Shown one piece after another: positions 51,395-61,917 of a stretch of DNA of 64,000 bases. The stretch spans positions 124,001 through 188,000 of the forward strand of contig JADCRB010000119.1 of the NCBI GenBank assembly GCA_021464245.1, in the 5' to 3' direction. This DNA comes from Carallia brachiata. Its lineage: Eukaryota; Streptophyta; Magnoliopsida; Malpighiales; Rhizophoraceae. Numbering within the stretch: position 1 is the first letter of the stretch; each line of letters starts with the position of its first letter. A program made the translations under genes and the position numbers. The notes under the pieces were generated by a model that was not told the origin of the DNA, ran no database searches, and saw only the letters and a program-made list of their open reading frames with translations.

Positions 51395-53425
51395 TTAGTG
51401 TTTCCCTTTACTCTTTGATCCAGGTGGAATCTTTCCATACGCCCAGAGCCGTCCTCGTGACAAGCTGAGTTCAGCCTTGCGGCGCCTTCTCTTAACATTC
51501 CTGGATAGGCTGGTCAGATCAACATTTGATTCCTCAATCTTTTGACTCTTCTTTCCACTCTTCTCATCCTTTCCTTTTCCTCGGAGACGCTCCTTAAGCA
51601 TCGTCTTATACCGGTAGCGCTGATTGTTAGGTACTTTCCATTCCTTCTCCTTGTAGGTTGCAAGCTTTTTGACAGAAACATATTGATTCAAGTCCTTGTC
51701 ATCAGACATCAATATTTCATATGTCTTCAATCCATATCTATTAGGATCTACTTTAGCATACTTGAACCTCGTCTTCAAGTCCCCAATTGTGCCTTCATAA
51801 TCCAACTTATAATATTCCTCCATCATCTCTTCTTTAGCTTTCTTCACAAGTGACATTTTACGTTTCCTCTTCCGCTTGCTTTCCTCAGTCCTCTCCTCTT
51901 CTCCATGATCTTCTGCTTCTCCGTCTTCCTCCTCTTCTTTGTCATTATCCTCCTCAACATCATTCTTAGATTTTCGTTCTAAGACTCTTTTCCTTGCAGC
52001 TAAAAATCCATCACTAGAATCAAGCACATCCCAATCTTTAGGAAGTCCAAGAATCTCATCCTCTTTATCAAAATCTGGCTTCCCAATTTCAGCATCTTCA
52101 TCACTATCGTGACCAAAATGTGGGTCCACATCCTCTGCCTCATAATATTTGTTATTGAAAGCCTTCTTCATCATCTTATCATACTCCTCGGGATCAAATT
52201 CATCCTCCAGGTCATCTAAATCCAACAGGCAATCATTGTCATCCTTAATTCCAGCAGCATCCATAACTTTTTTCATCTTTTCCTTCATCTCCTTCTTCTT
52301 CACATTCTTCAAGTGCTTCAGCTCCTCCTTCCTCTCCATCTCCGCAATCTTCAAGTTCTCTTCCTTGCGCTGCCTCTGACTTTTTCTTGCACTCGGCTTC
52401 TTCCTCACGGACCCTTCGACTTTTCTGGAATGGCCCATAACCCTGTCTCCTGCATTCTCCTGATACCTAAACTTATAGTAGTTCTCCTCGTACTCTTCTT
52501 GCTTCTCAATGTCTTCCTCATCTCTCGACAGGTCAGACACGTCATCATCCTCAAAAACGGCTTTCCCATCGTTATGGCCCTTATCAACCCACATCTTATT
52601 CAGGAAAAATTCCTTCAAAAACAAGTTGTTCTCATCCAACTCCTCCTCCTGACCAAAATACTCGCTCAACTTCTTCTCAAAATCTACATTGTCACCGTCA
52701 GCAATGTTCTCATTGTAGTTCTTCTCTTTGACTTTCAAGAAACCCCCATCACCGTCCTGCTGCTCCTCAGCATCATGGATCGCATCCAATAGCGCATTCT
52801 TTAGCTCCCGTTGTTCTTCATCATAAGTCTTATATTTCTTATTATTCTTGGGCTCATCGTTTTCATCAAATTCAGGGCCTTCATCCATCAAATGCTGGGC
52901 AACTACATCCTTTAAATACATAGACTTCTTCTTTTTATTCTTCTTATTCATGTTTCCCTCGTCATTATCCCCTTCCTCCTCCCTTTCTCCATTGATAGCA
53001 TCATCAGGAGCAATATCACTATCGGCATCACTGCCATCAGAGCCGAAAAGGCTGACGTTCTGATAGATAGAGGGATCACGGTTGCGTACCTTGATTAAAT
53101 TCTTAAAGAACTCCACGTCCTCTTTTTTGCCTAACTTTGCAACTTCGTTATTGCCGTCATAATCATCGTCGTCGCCAGGGGAGGAGGAGGATTCAGAATC
53201 TGAAAGGTCGTCGTCGCCGATGAGGCCTTTCTTTTGGAGCTCCTGGAATCTGTGCAAATCCTCCCTCTCCTTGTTATGCTCATATCTCCTTGCGAATTCC
53301 TCGTCTATTTCTATCTTGGAAATGTCGGCTGAGGACATACCTGAGGGTTCCGCGAAGAGATCAAGCTTGACGCGGCGGCCGGCGTTGCTCAGAGCTGCGA
53401 GGCGGCGCTCTTTTGTCTTTCCCAT
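51395..53425 (-). CDS. KRI1: KRI1-like ribosome biogenesis protein
   Basis: KRI1 is a nucleolar protein needed for 40S ribosomal subunit assembly (known from yeast Kri1). One uninterrupted frame of 676 aa from ATG 53425 (MGKTKERRLAAL) to TAA 51395. The N-terminal Kri1 motif is seen: EFARRYEHNKEREDLHRFQE at about 51-70. The middle is highly charged, with long Asp/Glu and Lys stretches predicted to be helical or disordered. The C-terminal Kri1 domain reads VDPNRYGLKTYEILMSDDKDL, LNQYVSVKKLATY and EKEWKVPNNQRYRYKTMLK. The C-terminus is basic, as expected for nucleolar targeting. An open extension of 9 codons upstream of the ATG has no ATG. Confidence 0.9.
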   Translation of the reverse strand: MGKTKERRLAALSNAGRRVKLDLFAEPSGMSSADISKIEIDEEFARRYEHNKEREDLHRFQELQKKGLIGDDDLSDSESSSSPGDDDDYDGNNEVAKLGKKEDVEFFKNLIKVRNRDPSIYQNVSLFGSDGSDADSDIAPDDAINGEREEEGDNDEGNMNKKNKKKKSMYLKDVVAQHLMDEGPEFDENDEPKNNKKYKTYDEEQRELKNALLDAIHDAEEQQDGDGGFLKVKEKNYNENIADGDNVDFEKKLSEYFGQEEELDENNLFLKEFFLNKMWVDKGHNDGKAVFEDDDVSDLSRDEEDIEKQEEYEENYYKFRYQENAGDRVMGHSRKVEGSVRKKPSARKSQRQRKEENLKIAEMERKEELKHLKNVKKKEMKEKMKKVMDAAGIKDDNDCLLDLDDLEDEFDPEEYDKMMKKAFNNKYYEAEDVDPHFGHDSDEDAEIGKPDFDKEDEILGLPKDWDVLDSSDGFLAARKRVLERKSKNDVEEDNDKEEEEDGEAEDHGEEERTEESKRKRKRKMSLVKKAKEEMMEEYYKLDYEGTIGDLKTRFKYAKVDPNRYGLKTYEILMSDDKDLNQYVSVKKLATYKEKEWKVPNNQRYRYKTMLKERLRGKGKDEKSGKKSQKIEESNVDLTSLSRNVKRRRRKAELSLSRGRLWAYGKIPPGSKSKGKH

Positions 53426-54346
53426 CCCTAACGATAACCTTTCTTTACCCAAATTAATTACAATTCTCTTCGATTCTTCTTTGCTTTTTTTTTTTCTTGT
53501 TTTTTTTTTGGTGTTCTGTCTCTTCTAGTTCCAGTATTCTCTTCGATTTTCTAATATTACTTCCTTCCTCTGGAAATCGAAATTGGAAACAAACTGAAAT
53601 TTGAATTGATATTTCCTCCGACAAAAAAAATTGAGAGAGAGAAACTTGAATTGAAATCCCAAACGCCAATCTTCTCGATATAAAGAGTACAAGGAAAACG
53701 ATGCGTCGCGGGCCGCATGATCCAACTGCAGAGGGCGTCCGGGCCAGGTACGCCGATCAGTGATTGTTCTCGTATTTCCCTTTTTGCCCCTTTTTGGTGT
53801 ACTGTTCAACATTCAAATTTAATTTATTTCTTGTAAAAACAATACCATTTCACCCAAAGTCATTAGGCCTGAGGAATGCCTTTTCTCGCGGATCTTTAAA
53901 CTTCTTCTCCAAATAAGAATTTGGTACCACCAACAAGCGTTGGTTCGGATGGCAGGTGTTTGTCACTGTTTAATCAGACTTTTGTTACTCTTTGAAGTTC
54001 TGTCTGGGTCAGTTTAAATTAATCAGTTTATTAGATTGCACACTGAACAGTGTTAGACAAAAAAAAAAAAAGAATTCGGTATCTCTAACATAAATACTAT
54101 TTTTTTTTAACTTTTAAAGTATCGGTCTAAAGATTTTAAATACAATAAATTTAAAATCAAATATTGTAGTTGATGACCATGAGCTTCTAGGCCGAGTAAG
54201 TTGGATTGCACACTCACAAGACAATCTATCTAACTGGGAGTCCGCAGCAGCACTTAAATGCATAAACCGATAAGTAAATAGGTAAATTTAAGATCAACTG
54301 TCTCAACATCGTCGTCGTAGTTGTCGTCGAACAGTTTCAACCCCTT
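53426..54346. other. KRI1 5' flank and left flank of the Copia element
   Basis: T-rich leader, an A-run at about 54059-54071 and, just left of the element, a GTCGTCGTAGTTGTCGTCG stretch. No gene confirmed (see finding on insertion site). Confidence 0.45.
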
Positions 54347-55793
54347 TGTTGGTCCCTTCGGTGAAGCCTAGAGGGGGGTGAATAGGCTTTACCAATGAAA
54401 TCCTCAAATAAAAATTTCTGCAAATGAATGTAAACAAGAGATTAAAAGAAATACAATACCGATTTTTACAAGGTTCACCAAATGGCTACGTGCTTGGTCT
54501 TCTCAACAATCACTCTTTTGGAGATTCTTGAGAGTTCAACTATGGGGTGCCTTTGGGCGCACCAATCACCACCGTACAATTTACAAGAAGACTCCGCAAA
54601 CACCTTTGCGTCCGCCTTCAAAACGCTTGTTGCAGAAGTCCCACTAGCCAACACCACTTTCCCTTTTCTTTTAGGTTTTCCTTCTTGGAGTTCAACCCTA
54701 ACTCCTTACAAGATAGTCCTCACAAGTCCCACTTGAGAGCTCTCAGCTATTCTCACAATGTATTACAATACAAATGAAATTTACTAGCTTGAATGCTAGT
54801 TTTACAATGAAAGCACTTAGAGCAAAGAAAGCCTTTTTGCCTTGAGAGAGATTGTACAATACTTGAATATGACTTTCTGCCCCTGTAAAACATCTTCAAG
54901 TGATGTTTTAGTAGCTGCAAGATAGGTTAGCAACTTGTTAGAGCCGTTGCTATGGGTTGCACATGCATACTTTGTTGTTTTCCTCTTCACAGCTTTGCAT
55001 TGATTCTCTTGTCTGACACTTTCTGGTAGAACGACTATAACTTGGTATAGACAACTTAAAAAATTACGATTCCTTTTTTTATGTTTAGTAGACTGTCAGA
55101 GCTCTCTACCCACAAAATTTGACTATTTATGAATGAGTATAGCATAGTCAAATAAATGTTGGAATACTGACGTTAAAGTTCCGTTAGACAGTCTGCACAC
55201 TTTTAGTAGAACGATAATATCTTGCAGATAGCTTTGAATTTTGATGTGATTCTTTTTGCATTGATCAATAGAAAGAACAGGGAATCTACACACAAAATTT
55301 CACAATCAAATTCGTTGTGTGCTCGTCTAGGCAGCCGTTGCAATTCACTCCATGTGCACTGAAGGTTCCTGACAGCTTGTACCCTCTTGGTATAAAATTC
55401 ATAAGTTTTTCTCTAGGGCTCCAAAAATTGCACGACCAAGCTCATTTGAAACTAGACTTATAGTCCTGCAAAAATATATATATTTTAGGCCCAAAATATA
55501 TCTCAAGTGAGTAAGTTTGGTACCTGCAATCTGCCCTAACAGATTTACTCTTGTGTTGTCTTTCTAAGATAGTAGTTTAATAAGGCCCAATGTGATCTTT
55601 CACTTCCATGCACGTGTAAGATGGCATATGTATACCTCTTTGCACTTCTTGAACCTGAATTGTATACTTGAAGAACATACAAATGAAATCCACTTGTACT
55701 TATGTTAGATTGGTTCATAGCTCATTATCAAACCATGAATTCACACTTATTAACAATTCCTTAATGTATGCATGGGGTGTGAATTGTCCAACA
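54347..55793 (-). repeat. 3' LTR (minus orientation)
   Basis: 1447 bp, near-identical to 60478-61912 with scattered substitutions and small indels (a few per cent by eye, not computed). Plus-strand open frames inside it are mirrored in the other LTR and look chance. Confidence 0.95.
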
Positions 55794-55808
55794 ATCTCCC
55801 CCTTTTTG
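55794..55808 (-). other. Polypurine tract
   Basis: The complement reads AAAAAGGGGGAGATT directly before the 3' LTR TGTTGG, typical of Copia elements. Confidence 0.9.
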
Positions 55809-56387
55809 ATGATGACAAAACCTTTAAGATAGATGCTCCCTTAATCTAAGTTTCCTCTAGAAATGCTCTTTCTTGATGACTCTTTCTTAATTTTCTCCCC
55901 ATTTTTATCATCAATAAAAATGGTTGAAACAAAAAATGTGAACGCTAACTAGGTTAAGAGATTGAGACTCCCCCCTTTATGTATGCATGTATCACAAGTT
56001 CACATTTACAATTAGGCATATAAGTTATCATAACTTTAAGACTCCCCTTTAATGTATGCATGAATATAAGTTCACATTTCACTAAAACAAAAAATGTGTA
56101 TTTACTTCATTAATTTGAAATAATTTCATTGAAAATTTGGCCACTTTGTTATGTCATAAAATGGCAAGACATAATCACAAACATTCATGCAAAATTAAGC
56201 AAATGAAGACATTCAAGCATATGCTAATGCATGGGGTGTGACATGCCCAATTTTCTTCTTAGATAACAAAAATGATCAATCAAGAGGTCTTAATTCAAAA
56301 ATTGGGTCACTATGTTACCAAAAATCTAATGTGGATCACTACCTTTAAAAATAGTTCATGAACAGGTCAAAAATATTACCATAGTAA

Positions 56388-56754
56388 ATTGCTGACGTGG
56401 AAGTCTAGCTCAGCAATCAATTGCTTACGTGGAAGCTGACATGACACGCCTAGTCAGAAAGGTTGCTGACATAGCACACAGTCAGAAAAGTCACGAACGG
56501 TCAGACGGAAGTAGCTGATAGTTAGGTGAAAGTGGAGGACAACTGGCCCATTATTACCGCAGACAATCAGGCGTAATTTTCGGATCGTCAGGCATAAAGT
56601 GAGAATCGAGGGTGATAAGCATTAAGCCGGAATCTTTCATCTTTCATCTTTCATTTGTTTCCAAAGTTTCATCTTTCAGATCAACCATATTTCATCTTTC
56701 ATCTTTGTTGTTTCCAGAATCTTAAAATTTTCACTCACCTTTCAGATCAACAAA
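56388..56754 (+). promoter_or_regulatory. Possible promoter/leader of the WOX-like gene
   Basis: Two 16-bp near-copies, ATTGCTGACGTGGAAG (56388-56403) and ATTGCTTACGTGGAAG (56420-56435), contain ACGTGG cores like bZIP sites. A TTTCATC repeat block (about 56634-56708) and a doubled TTTCAGATCAAC precede the ATG. Confidence 0.35.
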
Positions 56755-57366
56755 ATGAGACCACCATCAAGCCATCAAAACTTGGAGATTGGAGACTCTT
56801 CCAATTCTAGATGGAGACCAGAACCAGAGCAATTGCAAATCTTGGAAGATGTTTTTTGTGGCATTGAAGGAGCTTGTCTCACATCACGACAACTTGCTCA
56901 GCTTGCCTCACTGCTGAGACAATATGGTCCAGTTCAGGCAAGTCATATTAGAGTATAGATGCAGAATCGAAGGCGCGATCTGAGAAGAGCCGTAGCGCCT
57001 CCTGTTGTAGATCTCAACAGTGCAGGTTCTATTTTGCCAAATGTTACTGGAATGGTTTCTCACGAAAATCCCAACCAGCATCACCTACCACCAGGGATTT
57101 TCTCCTTCCCATTTCAAATCTTTGATGTGGGTCAAAGACCAAACTCCCATAAGTATTTTTACCCAGTAGGGAGCATCATTCCAGTAAGCAGTAGTTCAGT
57201 CGACCCTCCTCATGAGGAAGAAGGGAAAACACTCACTCTCTTTCCTCTTTATCCAGGCGATGTCAATCAGCAAAGAAATCCCGGTAGCGTCAACATTGCT
57301 ATCCCACTGAATGATGAGGACCCTGTGGATTTAGAACTACGCCTTGGACCTTACATGAGGGACTGA
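56755..57366 (+). pseudogene. WUSCHEL-related homeobox (WOX)-like gene inside the Copia element, one in-frame stop
   Basis: One exon, 204 codons counting the final stop, antisense to the element. Residues about 19-78 form a WOX-type homeodomain: SRWRPEPEQLQILEDVF, then LRQYGPVQASHIRV, then QNRRRDLRRA in helix 3. A TAG at 56956-56958 sits where the near-invariant Trp of helix 3 belongs, and an ATG follows directly, so two shorter frames (56755-56958 and 56959-57366) result. The C-terminal part has a WUS-box (TLTLFPLYP) and an EAR repression motif (DLELRL) just before the end. These three parts together are diagnostic of WOX transcription factors, which control stem cells and organ growth. No intron is seen, which fits a retrocopy. 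Helix 3 Asn and Arg are kept. Function, if any, is unknown. Confidence 0.8.
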
Positions 57367-58079
57367 AAGGGGTAAGATCTGAAGATGTTTTCTGGCATTG
57401 GAATATGGATTCTAATATGCAAATCTTTACTAGAATGTATGTATGTGCAGGGATGTTGGTTTGTCTTGTAGTGCATAGTACATGCATGAGTAATGGTTGG
57501 TGTATGAATAAGTGGTTTGTGTTATTTGTTTTGTAAGTGTGTACTTATCAATTTTGGCAAGTCTACTTGTACTGCTGAGATAAAAAAGTGGGGCAAAATG
57601 TAAAACCTTGTGAAAGTGTGTGAGATGTCGATTTTGGGCTCTTTCCCTGATCTAGAAAATGAAATATGTATCTGTTTTATTCTAAGCACATGCATCACAC
57701 AACTAATTCTAAAGCATTGGCAAACCTCTTACTAAATTAAGCTTAGATGATTATGGAATGATACTCATGCTAGAATTTCCAAGCTTTCATATTTGTACTA
57801 ACAGTAGCTTTATGAGGTTTGAAAAGCTTCCTTTTTTAGCTCACAATTTTGTTCAAACGGATCTCTTTTGGGCAACATCACCAAGACTCAATTTAAGCTT
57901 GTTTCCTTTCTCAATAGGATAGCTCTGACACTTCTTAAAGAATCAATCATAAGTCTACCTGTATAACTCCAAATCATATCCCGTTTCTTCCATTTGAAAG
58001 TAGACTCATAGAGCTTTTAATACATGTAAAGATCATGGTCTGATTCCACTCCAGTTAGCCGTGGTGCCTTCTGGAAGTT

Positions 58080-58390
58080 GACTGATCCTGCTGGACGGGA
58101 CAAGCTGTACATTCTTTAGTATTTTGGCAATATCTCCTTCTACAGAACTCCAATTTGCGTGATTCTGGTCAATTTAGAAACTAGACAGAATTATATTTGT
58201 ATGCATATAAAACTCAACAGCTAGTTCCTTCCCATTTGGTCGCAATCATCTCTTAAAGTGGACTGATCCTGTCTGCCTTGACAGATTGAGCACCTTCAGT
58301 TCATAGACTATAACTTCCTCCAACAATATCCAATTGAGATGATTCTTGAGAATTCAGAAACTAGACAGAATTATCTTTCTAACCGTATAT
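58080..58390. repeat. Diverged tandem duplication inside the Copia interior
   Basis: Two blocks about 180 bp apart share ACTGATCCTG, AACT(T)CC..CAA and TTAGAAACTAGACAGAATTA-like words (58080-58205 and 58262-58385). Non-coding. Confidence 0.5.
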
Positions 58391-58609
58391 AGCACATTGT
58401 ATAGTTCATCTCCATGTGAGCAAACGAGCCTTTTAAAGTTGACCATACTGGATAGTACTTACACTGAATGTGACCAATTATCAATGGTTGCCTTATGCTA
58501 GCATTGCTTCCGTTTCAATTGATGTTTATTTGATTAAATCATTTAACTACACACTTAAATAAACATATTAGTAACTCTCAATGTTTAACAATCATCAAAA
58601 CCAAAAAAA

Positions 58610-58960
58610 ATGAAACCTTAGGGTTTTAACAAGCATATACACATTTCCTTTTCTTTTTTCTAAAAATCTCAATGCATTAGTATGGGGATCATATACTTCA
58701 AAAGTCATGGGTTTGAATAATACCTCAAAACCTTTATCACACAATTGACTAATGCTAATTAAGTTGTGCTTTAAACCACTTACCAAAGCAACATCCTTAA
58801 TAAAACTTGATACATTATTACCTATAGTGCCAACTCCAATGATTTTGCCTTTTCTATTGTCTCCAAACGTGACACATCCTCCATCCTTGCTTTTTAGTGT
58901 GGAGAAAAATGATGCTTCTCCGGTCATATGCCTTGCACATCCACTATCAAGTACCAAATG
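58610..58960 (-). pseudogene. Copia protease / GAG-pre-integrase remnant
   Basis: The minus frame contains the retropepsin site LDSGCARHMTG, then GGCVTFGDNRKGKIIGVGTI and the pre-integrase part LKHNLISISQLCDKGFEVLF. Similarity stops at about 58610, where integrase should follow; instead unrelated non-coding DNA begins. Confidence 0.85.
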
Positions 58961-59189
58961 ACATCTTCTTTAAAATATGTTGCCTTCAAGCACTTTTCCA
59001 CCTACAAACAAGATGTAGAATATTTTGGTACCCATATCTTTTTGGGTCCTTCAATGTTACAACAATCATTCTTCTTCATTGAATCTTTTACCATCCATAC
59101 TTGTTTGAATTTACTAGGCTTTGTCCAAACTTTAAAAGATGACACATAATTTTTAATGTAGGACTTGTTGGGATCACTAGGTCTTCTAA

Positions 59190-60422
59190 GTCTACAATCA
59201 TGAAATGTGTGTCCTTTTTTATGACAATAAAAACATGATACAACATTTTTCTTCTCTTTTATGGATTAGTCTTTTTTATGAGTATCCAAACCGGATTTGT
59301 TAAAAAATTTCTTTTGACAAGATAACATCTCATCTAACTTATTGCTACCTAATGTGAATTTTGAAAAGATTTTCTAAATTTGAATTCTTTTCTTTAAGGT
59401 CCTCAACTTCTTTTTCCAAAGCATGATGTAAATTGTCTTTGATGTTAGGGCCTCTTTAGATATTGCAAGCTCTTGTTTAAAAAATTTAACTCACTACAAG
59501 TTGATTTATGATCTAATTTAGCCTTTTCAAGTTCTTCTTTTAAAAGACTATTTTCCAAACAATTTCATCTTTCTCTAAAAAAAGTTTTTCACATGCTTTC
59601 TTTTGCTCTTTATATTGTTTACATTTCCTTTTAAAAGTGATCAATAAATCATCAAAAGCTTCTCTAAGTTCTTCATAAGAGGGAAGATCCATTACCTCAT
59701 TGTCACTTTCATCGTCATCATCTAGGGCCATGAGTGCTACATTTTTTGAGGATGGTTCTACTTGTGGTAATGCACTTCTCCTTTTGAGTTTGATCTCATG
59801 AGTCATCAAGGACCCAAGTAACTCTTCCATGGTTAGCTCCTCCACGTTGTGAGTTTCTTCAATGGCATTAATCTTCATTTCGTATTCCTCATTCATCGAA
59901 TTCATTAATTTCTGCACAAGTTACCCTTTCCAAACACTTTGCCAAGATCGGTTAGTCCATTAGCAATAATCATGAGTCTATCATACACACTTTTAACCGA
60001 TTCATTTGGTCTCATAGTGAAAAGTTCAAAGTCTTTCATAAGCATGCCAAGTTTAACTTTCTAACTTTTAATGTCCCTTCATTTGAGAGACACAATTATT
60101 CCAAATTTCCTTAGCATTTTTACAATGTTTGATGGTGTTATATTCACTTCTAGCTATGGACGTTTTCAAATAATAATATGCTCTTTCATCTATTTGGTTT
60201 TTCTTATAGTCCTCTTCATCCCATTTTCCTATTGGTTTTCTCTCAAGGTTTTACTCCCTTATCATCAACAACTTCTTCCTTAGGCACATATGGTCCCTCT
60301 TCTACACTTTGCCAAACTTTCATCCCCTTAAATTTAAGATAACTTTCCATATGATCTTTATAGTATTGAAAATCACTACCATCAAAGAAAGGTCTCTTGT
60401 TTTCATTAGATGAGGATTCCAT
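59190..60422 (-). pseudogene. Copia gag remnant (UBN2-type) with zinc knuckle
   Basis: The minus strand opens at ATG 60422 (MESSSNENKRPFFDG) and runs into stops. Further pieces read AYYYLKTSIARSEYNTIKHC and EELLGSLMTHEIKLKRR (frame 59917-59540), matching UBN2/DUF4219 gag of plant Copia elements. A CCHC zinc knuckle, C-x2-C-x4-H-x4-C, is at 59194-59235. Several stops and shifts break the frame, so no full gag is made. Confidence 0.85.
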
Positions 60423-60463
60423 GGGGATCCCTCAAGGATGTTAAGCCTTACAAGTGAGGTTAA

Positions 60464-60475
60464 GCTCTGATACCA
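60464..60475 (-). other. Primer binding site, initiator tRNA-Met type
   Basis: The complement reads TGGTATCAGAGC, the standard tRNA-iMet complement used by plant Copia elements, two bases from the LTR end. Confidence 0.95.
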
Positions 60476-60477
60476 AA

Positions 60478-61912
60478 TGTTGGTCCCTTGGGTGAAGCCT
60501 AGAGGGGGGGTGAATAGGCTTTACCAATGAAATCCTCAAATAAAAATTTCTGCAAATGAATGTAAACAAGAGATTGAAAGAAATACAATACCGATTTTTA
60601 CAAGGTTCACCAAATGGCTACGTCCTTGGTCTTCTCAACAATCCTCTTTGGAGATTCTTGAGAGTTCAACTATGGGGTGCCTTTGGGCGCACCAATCACC
60701 ACCGTACAGTTTACAAGAAGACTCCGCAAACACCCTTGCGTCCGCCTTCAAAACGCTTGTTGCAGAAGTCCCACTAGCCAACACCACTTTCCCTTTTCTT
60801 TTAGGTTTTCCTTCTTGGAGTTCAACCCTAACTCCTTACAAGATGATCTTCACAAGTCCCACTTGAGAGCTCTCACCTATTCTCACAATGTATTACAATA
60901 CAAATAAAATTTACTAGCTTGAATGCTAGTTTTACAATGAAAGCACTTAGAGCAAAGAAAGCCTTTTTCCTTAGAGAGATTGTGCAATACTTGAATATGA
61001 CTTTTCTCTGTAAAACATCTTCAAGTGATGTTTAGTAGCTGCAAGATAGGTTAGCAACTTGTTAGAGCCGTTGCATGGGTTGCACATGCATACTTTGTTG
61101 TTTTCCTCTTCACAGCTTTGCATTGATTCTCTTGTCTGACACCTTCTGGTAGAACGGCTATAACTTGGTACAGACAGCTTGAAAAATTATGATTCCTTTT
61201 TTTCTATTTAGTAGACTGTCAGAGCTCTCTACCCACAAAATTTGACTATTTATGAATGAGTATAGCATAGTCAAATAAATGTTGGAATACTAACGTTAAA
61301 GTTTCGTCAGACAGTCTGCACACTTTTAGTAGAACAGTAATATCTTGCAGATGGCTTTGAATTTTGATGTGATTCTTTTTGCATTGATCAAAAAACAGAA
61401 CAGGAATCTACACACAAAATTTCACATCAAATTCGTGTGTGCTCTTCTAGGCAGCCGTTGCAATTCACTCCATGTGCACTGAAGGTTCCTGACAGCTGTA
61501 CCCTCTTGGTATAAAATTCATAAGTTTTTCTCTAGGGCTCCAAAAATTGCACGACCAAACTCATTTGAAACTAGACTTATAGTCCTGCAAAAATATATAT
61601 ATTTTAGGCCCAAAATATATCTCAAGTGAGTAAGTTTGGTACCTGCAATCTGCCCTAACAGATTTGCTCTTGTGCTGTCTTTCTAAGATAGTAGCTTAAT
61701 AAGGGCCAATGTGATCTTTCACTTCCATGCACGTGTAAGATGGCATATGTATACCTCTTTGCACTTCTTGAACCTGAATTGTATACTTGAAGAACATACA
61801 AATGAAATCCACTTGTACTTATGTTAGATTGGTTCATAACTCATTATCAAAACATGAATTCACACTTAGTAACAATTTCTTAATGTATGCATGAGGTGTG
61901 AATTGTCCAACA
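60478..61912 (-). repeat. 5' LTR (minus orientation)
   Basis: 1435 bp, partner of 54347-55793, next to the primer binding site. Confidence 0.95.
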
Positions 61913-61917
61913 CCCTT

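Larger units (their letters stand above)
54347..61912 (-). mobile_element. Defective Ty1/Copia-type LTR retrotransposon carrying a WOX-like gene
   Basis: A 7566-bp element in minus orientation. It is bounded by TGTTGG...CCAACA LTRs and a 5-bp target duplication CCCTT (54342-54346 and 61913-61917). A tRNA-iMet primer site and a purine-rich tract sit at the correct ends for minus orientation. The interior from 5' to 3' on the minus strand has decayed gag with a zinc knuckle and a protease/GAG-pre-integrase piece. Integrase, reverse transcriptase and RNase H are absent. About 2.8 kb (55809-58600) does not look like pol and includes the WOX-like gene on the opposite strand. It must have moved with proteins supplied by other elements. 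Confidence 0.93.

Noticed and set aside
54482..54777. Plus-strand open frames in the left LTR, also found at 60556-60907
   Set aside because: They are chance frames in duplicated LTR DNA on the strand opposite to the element and have no domain.
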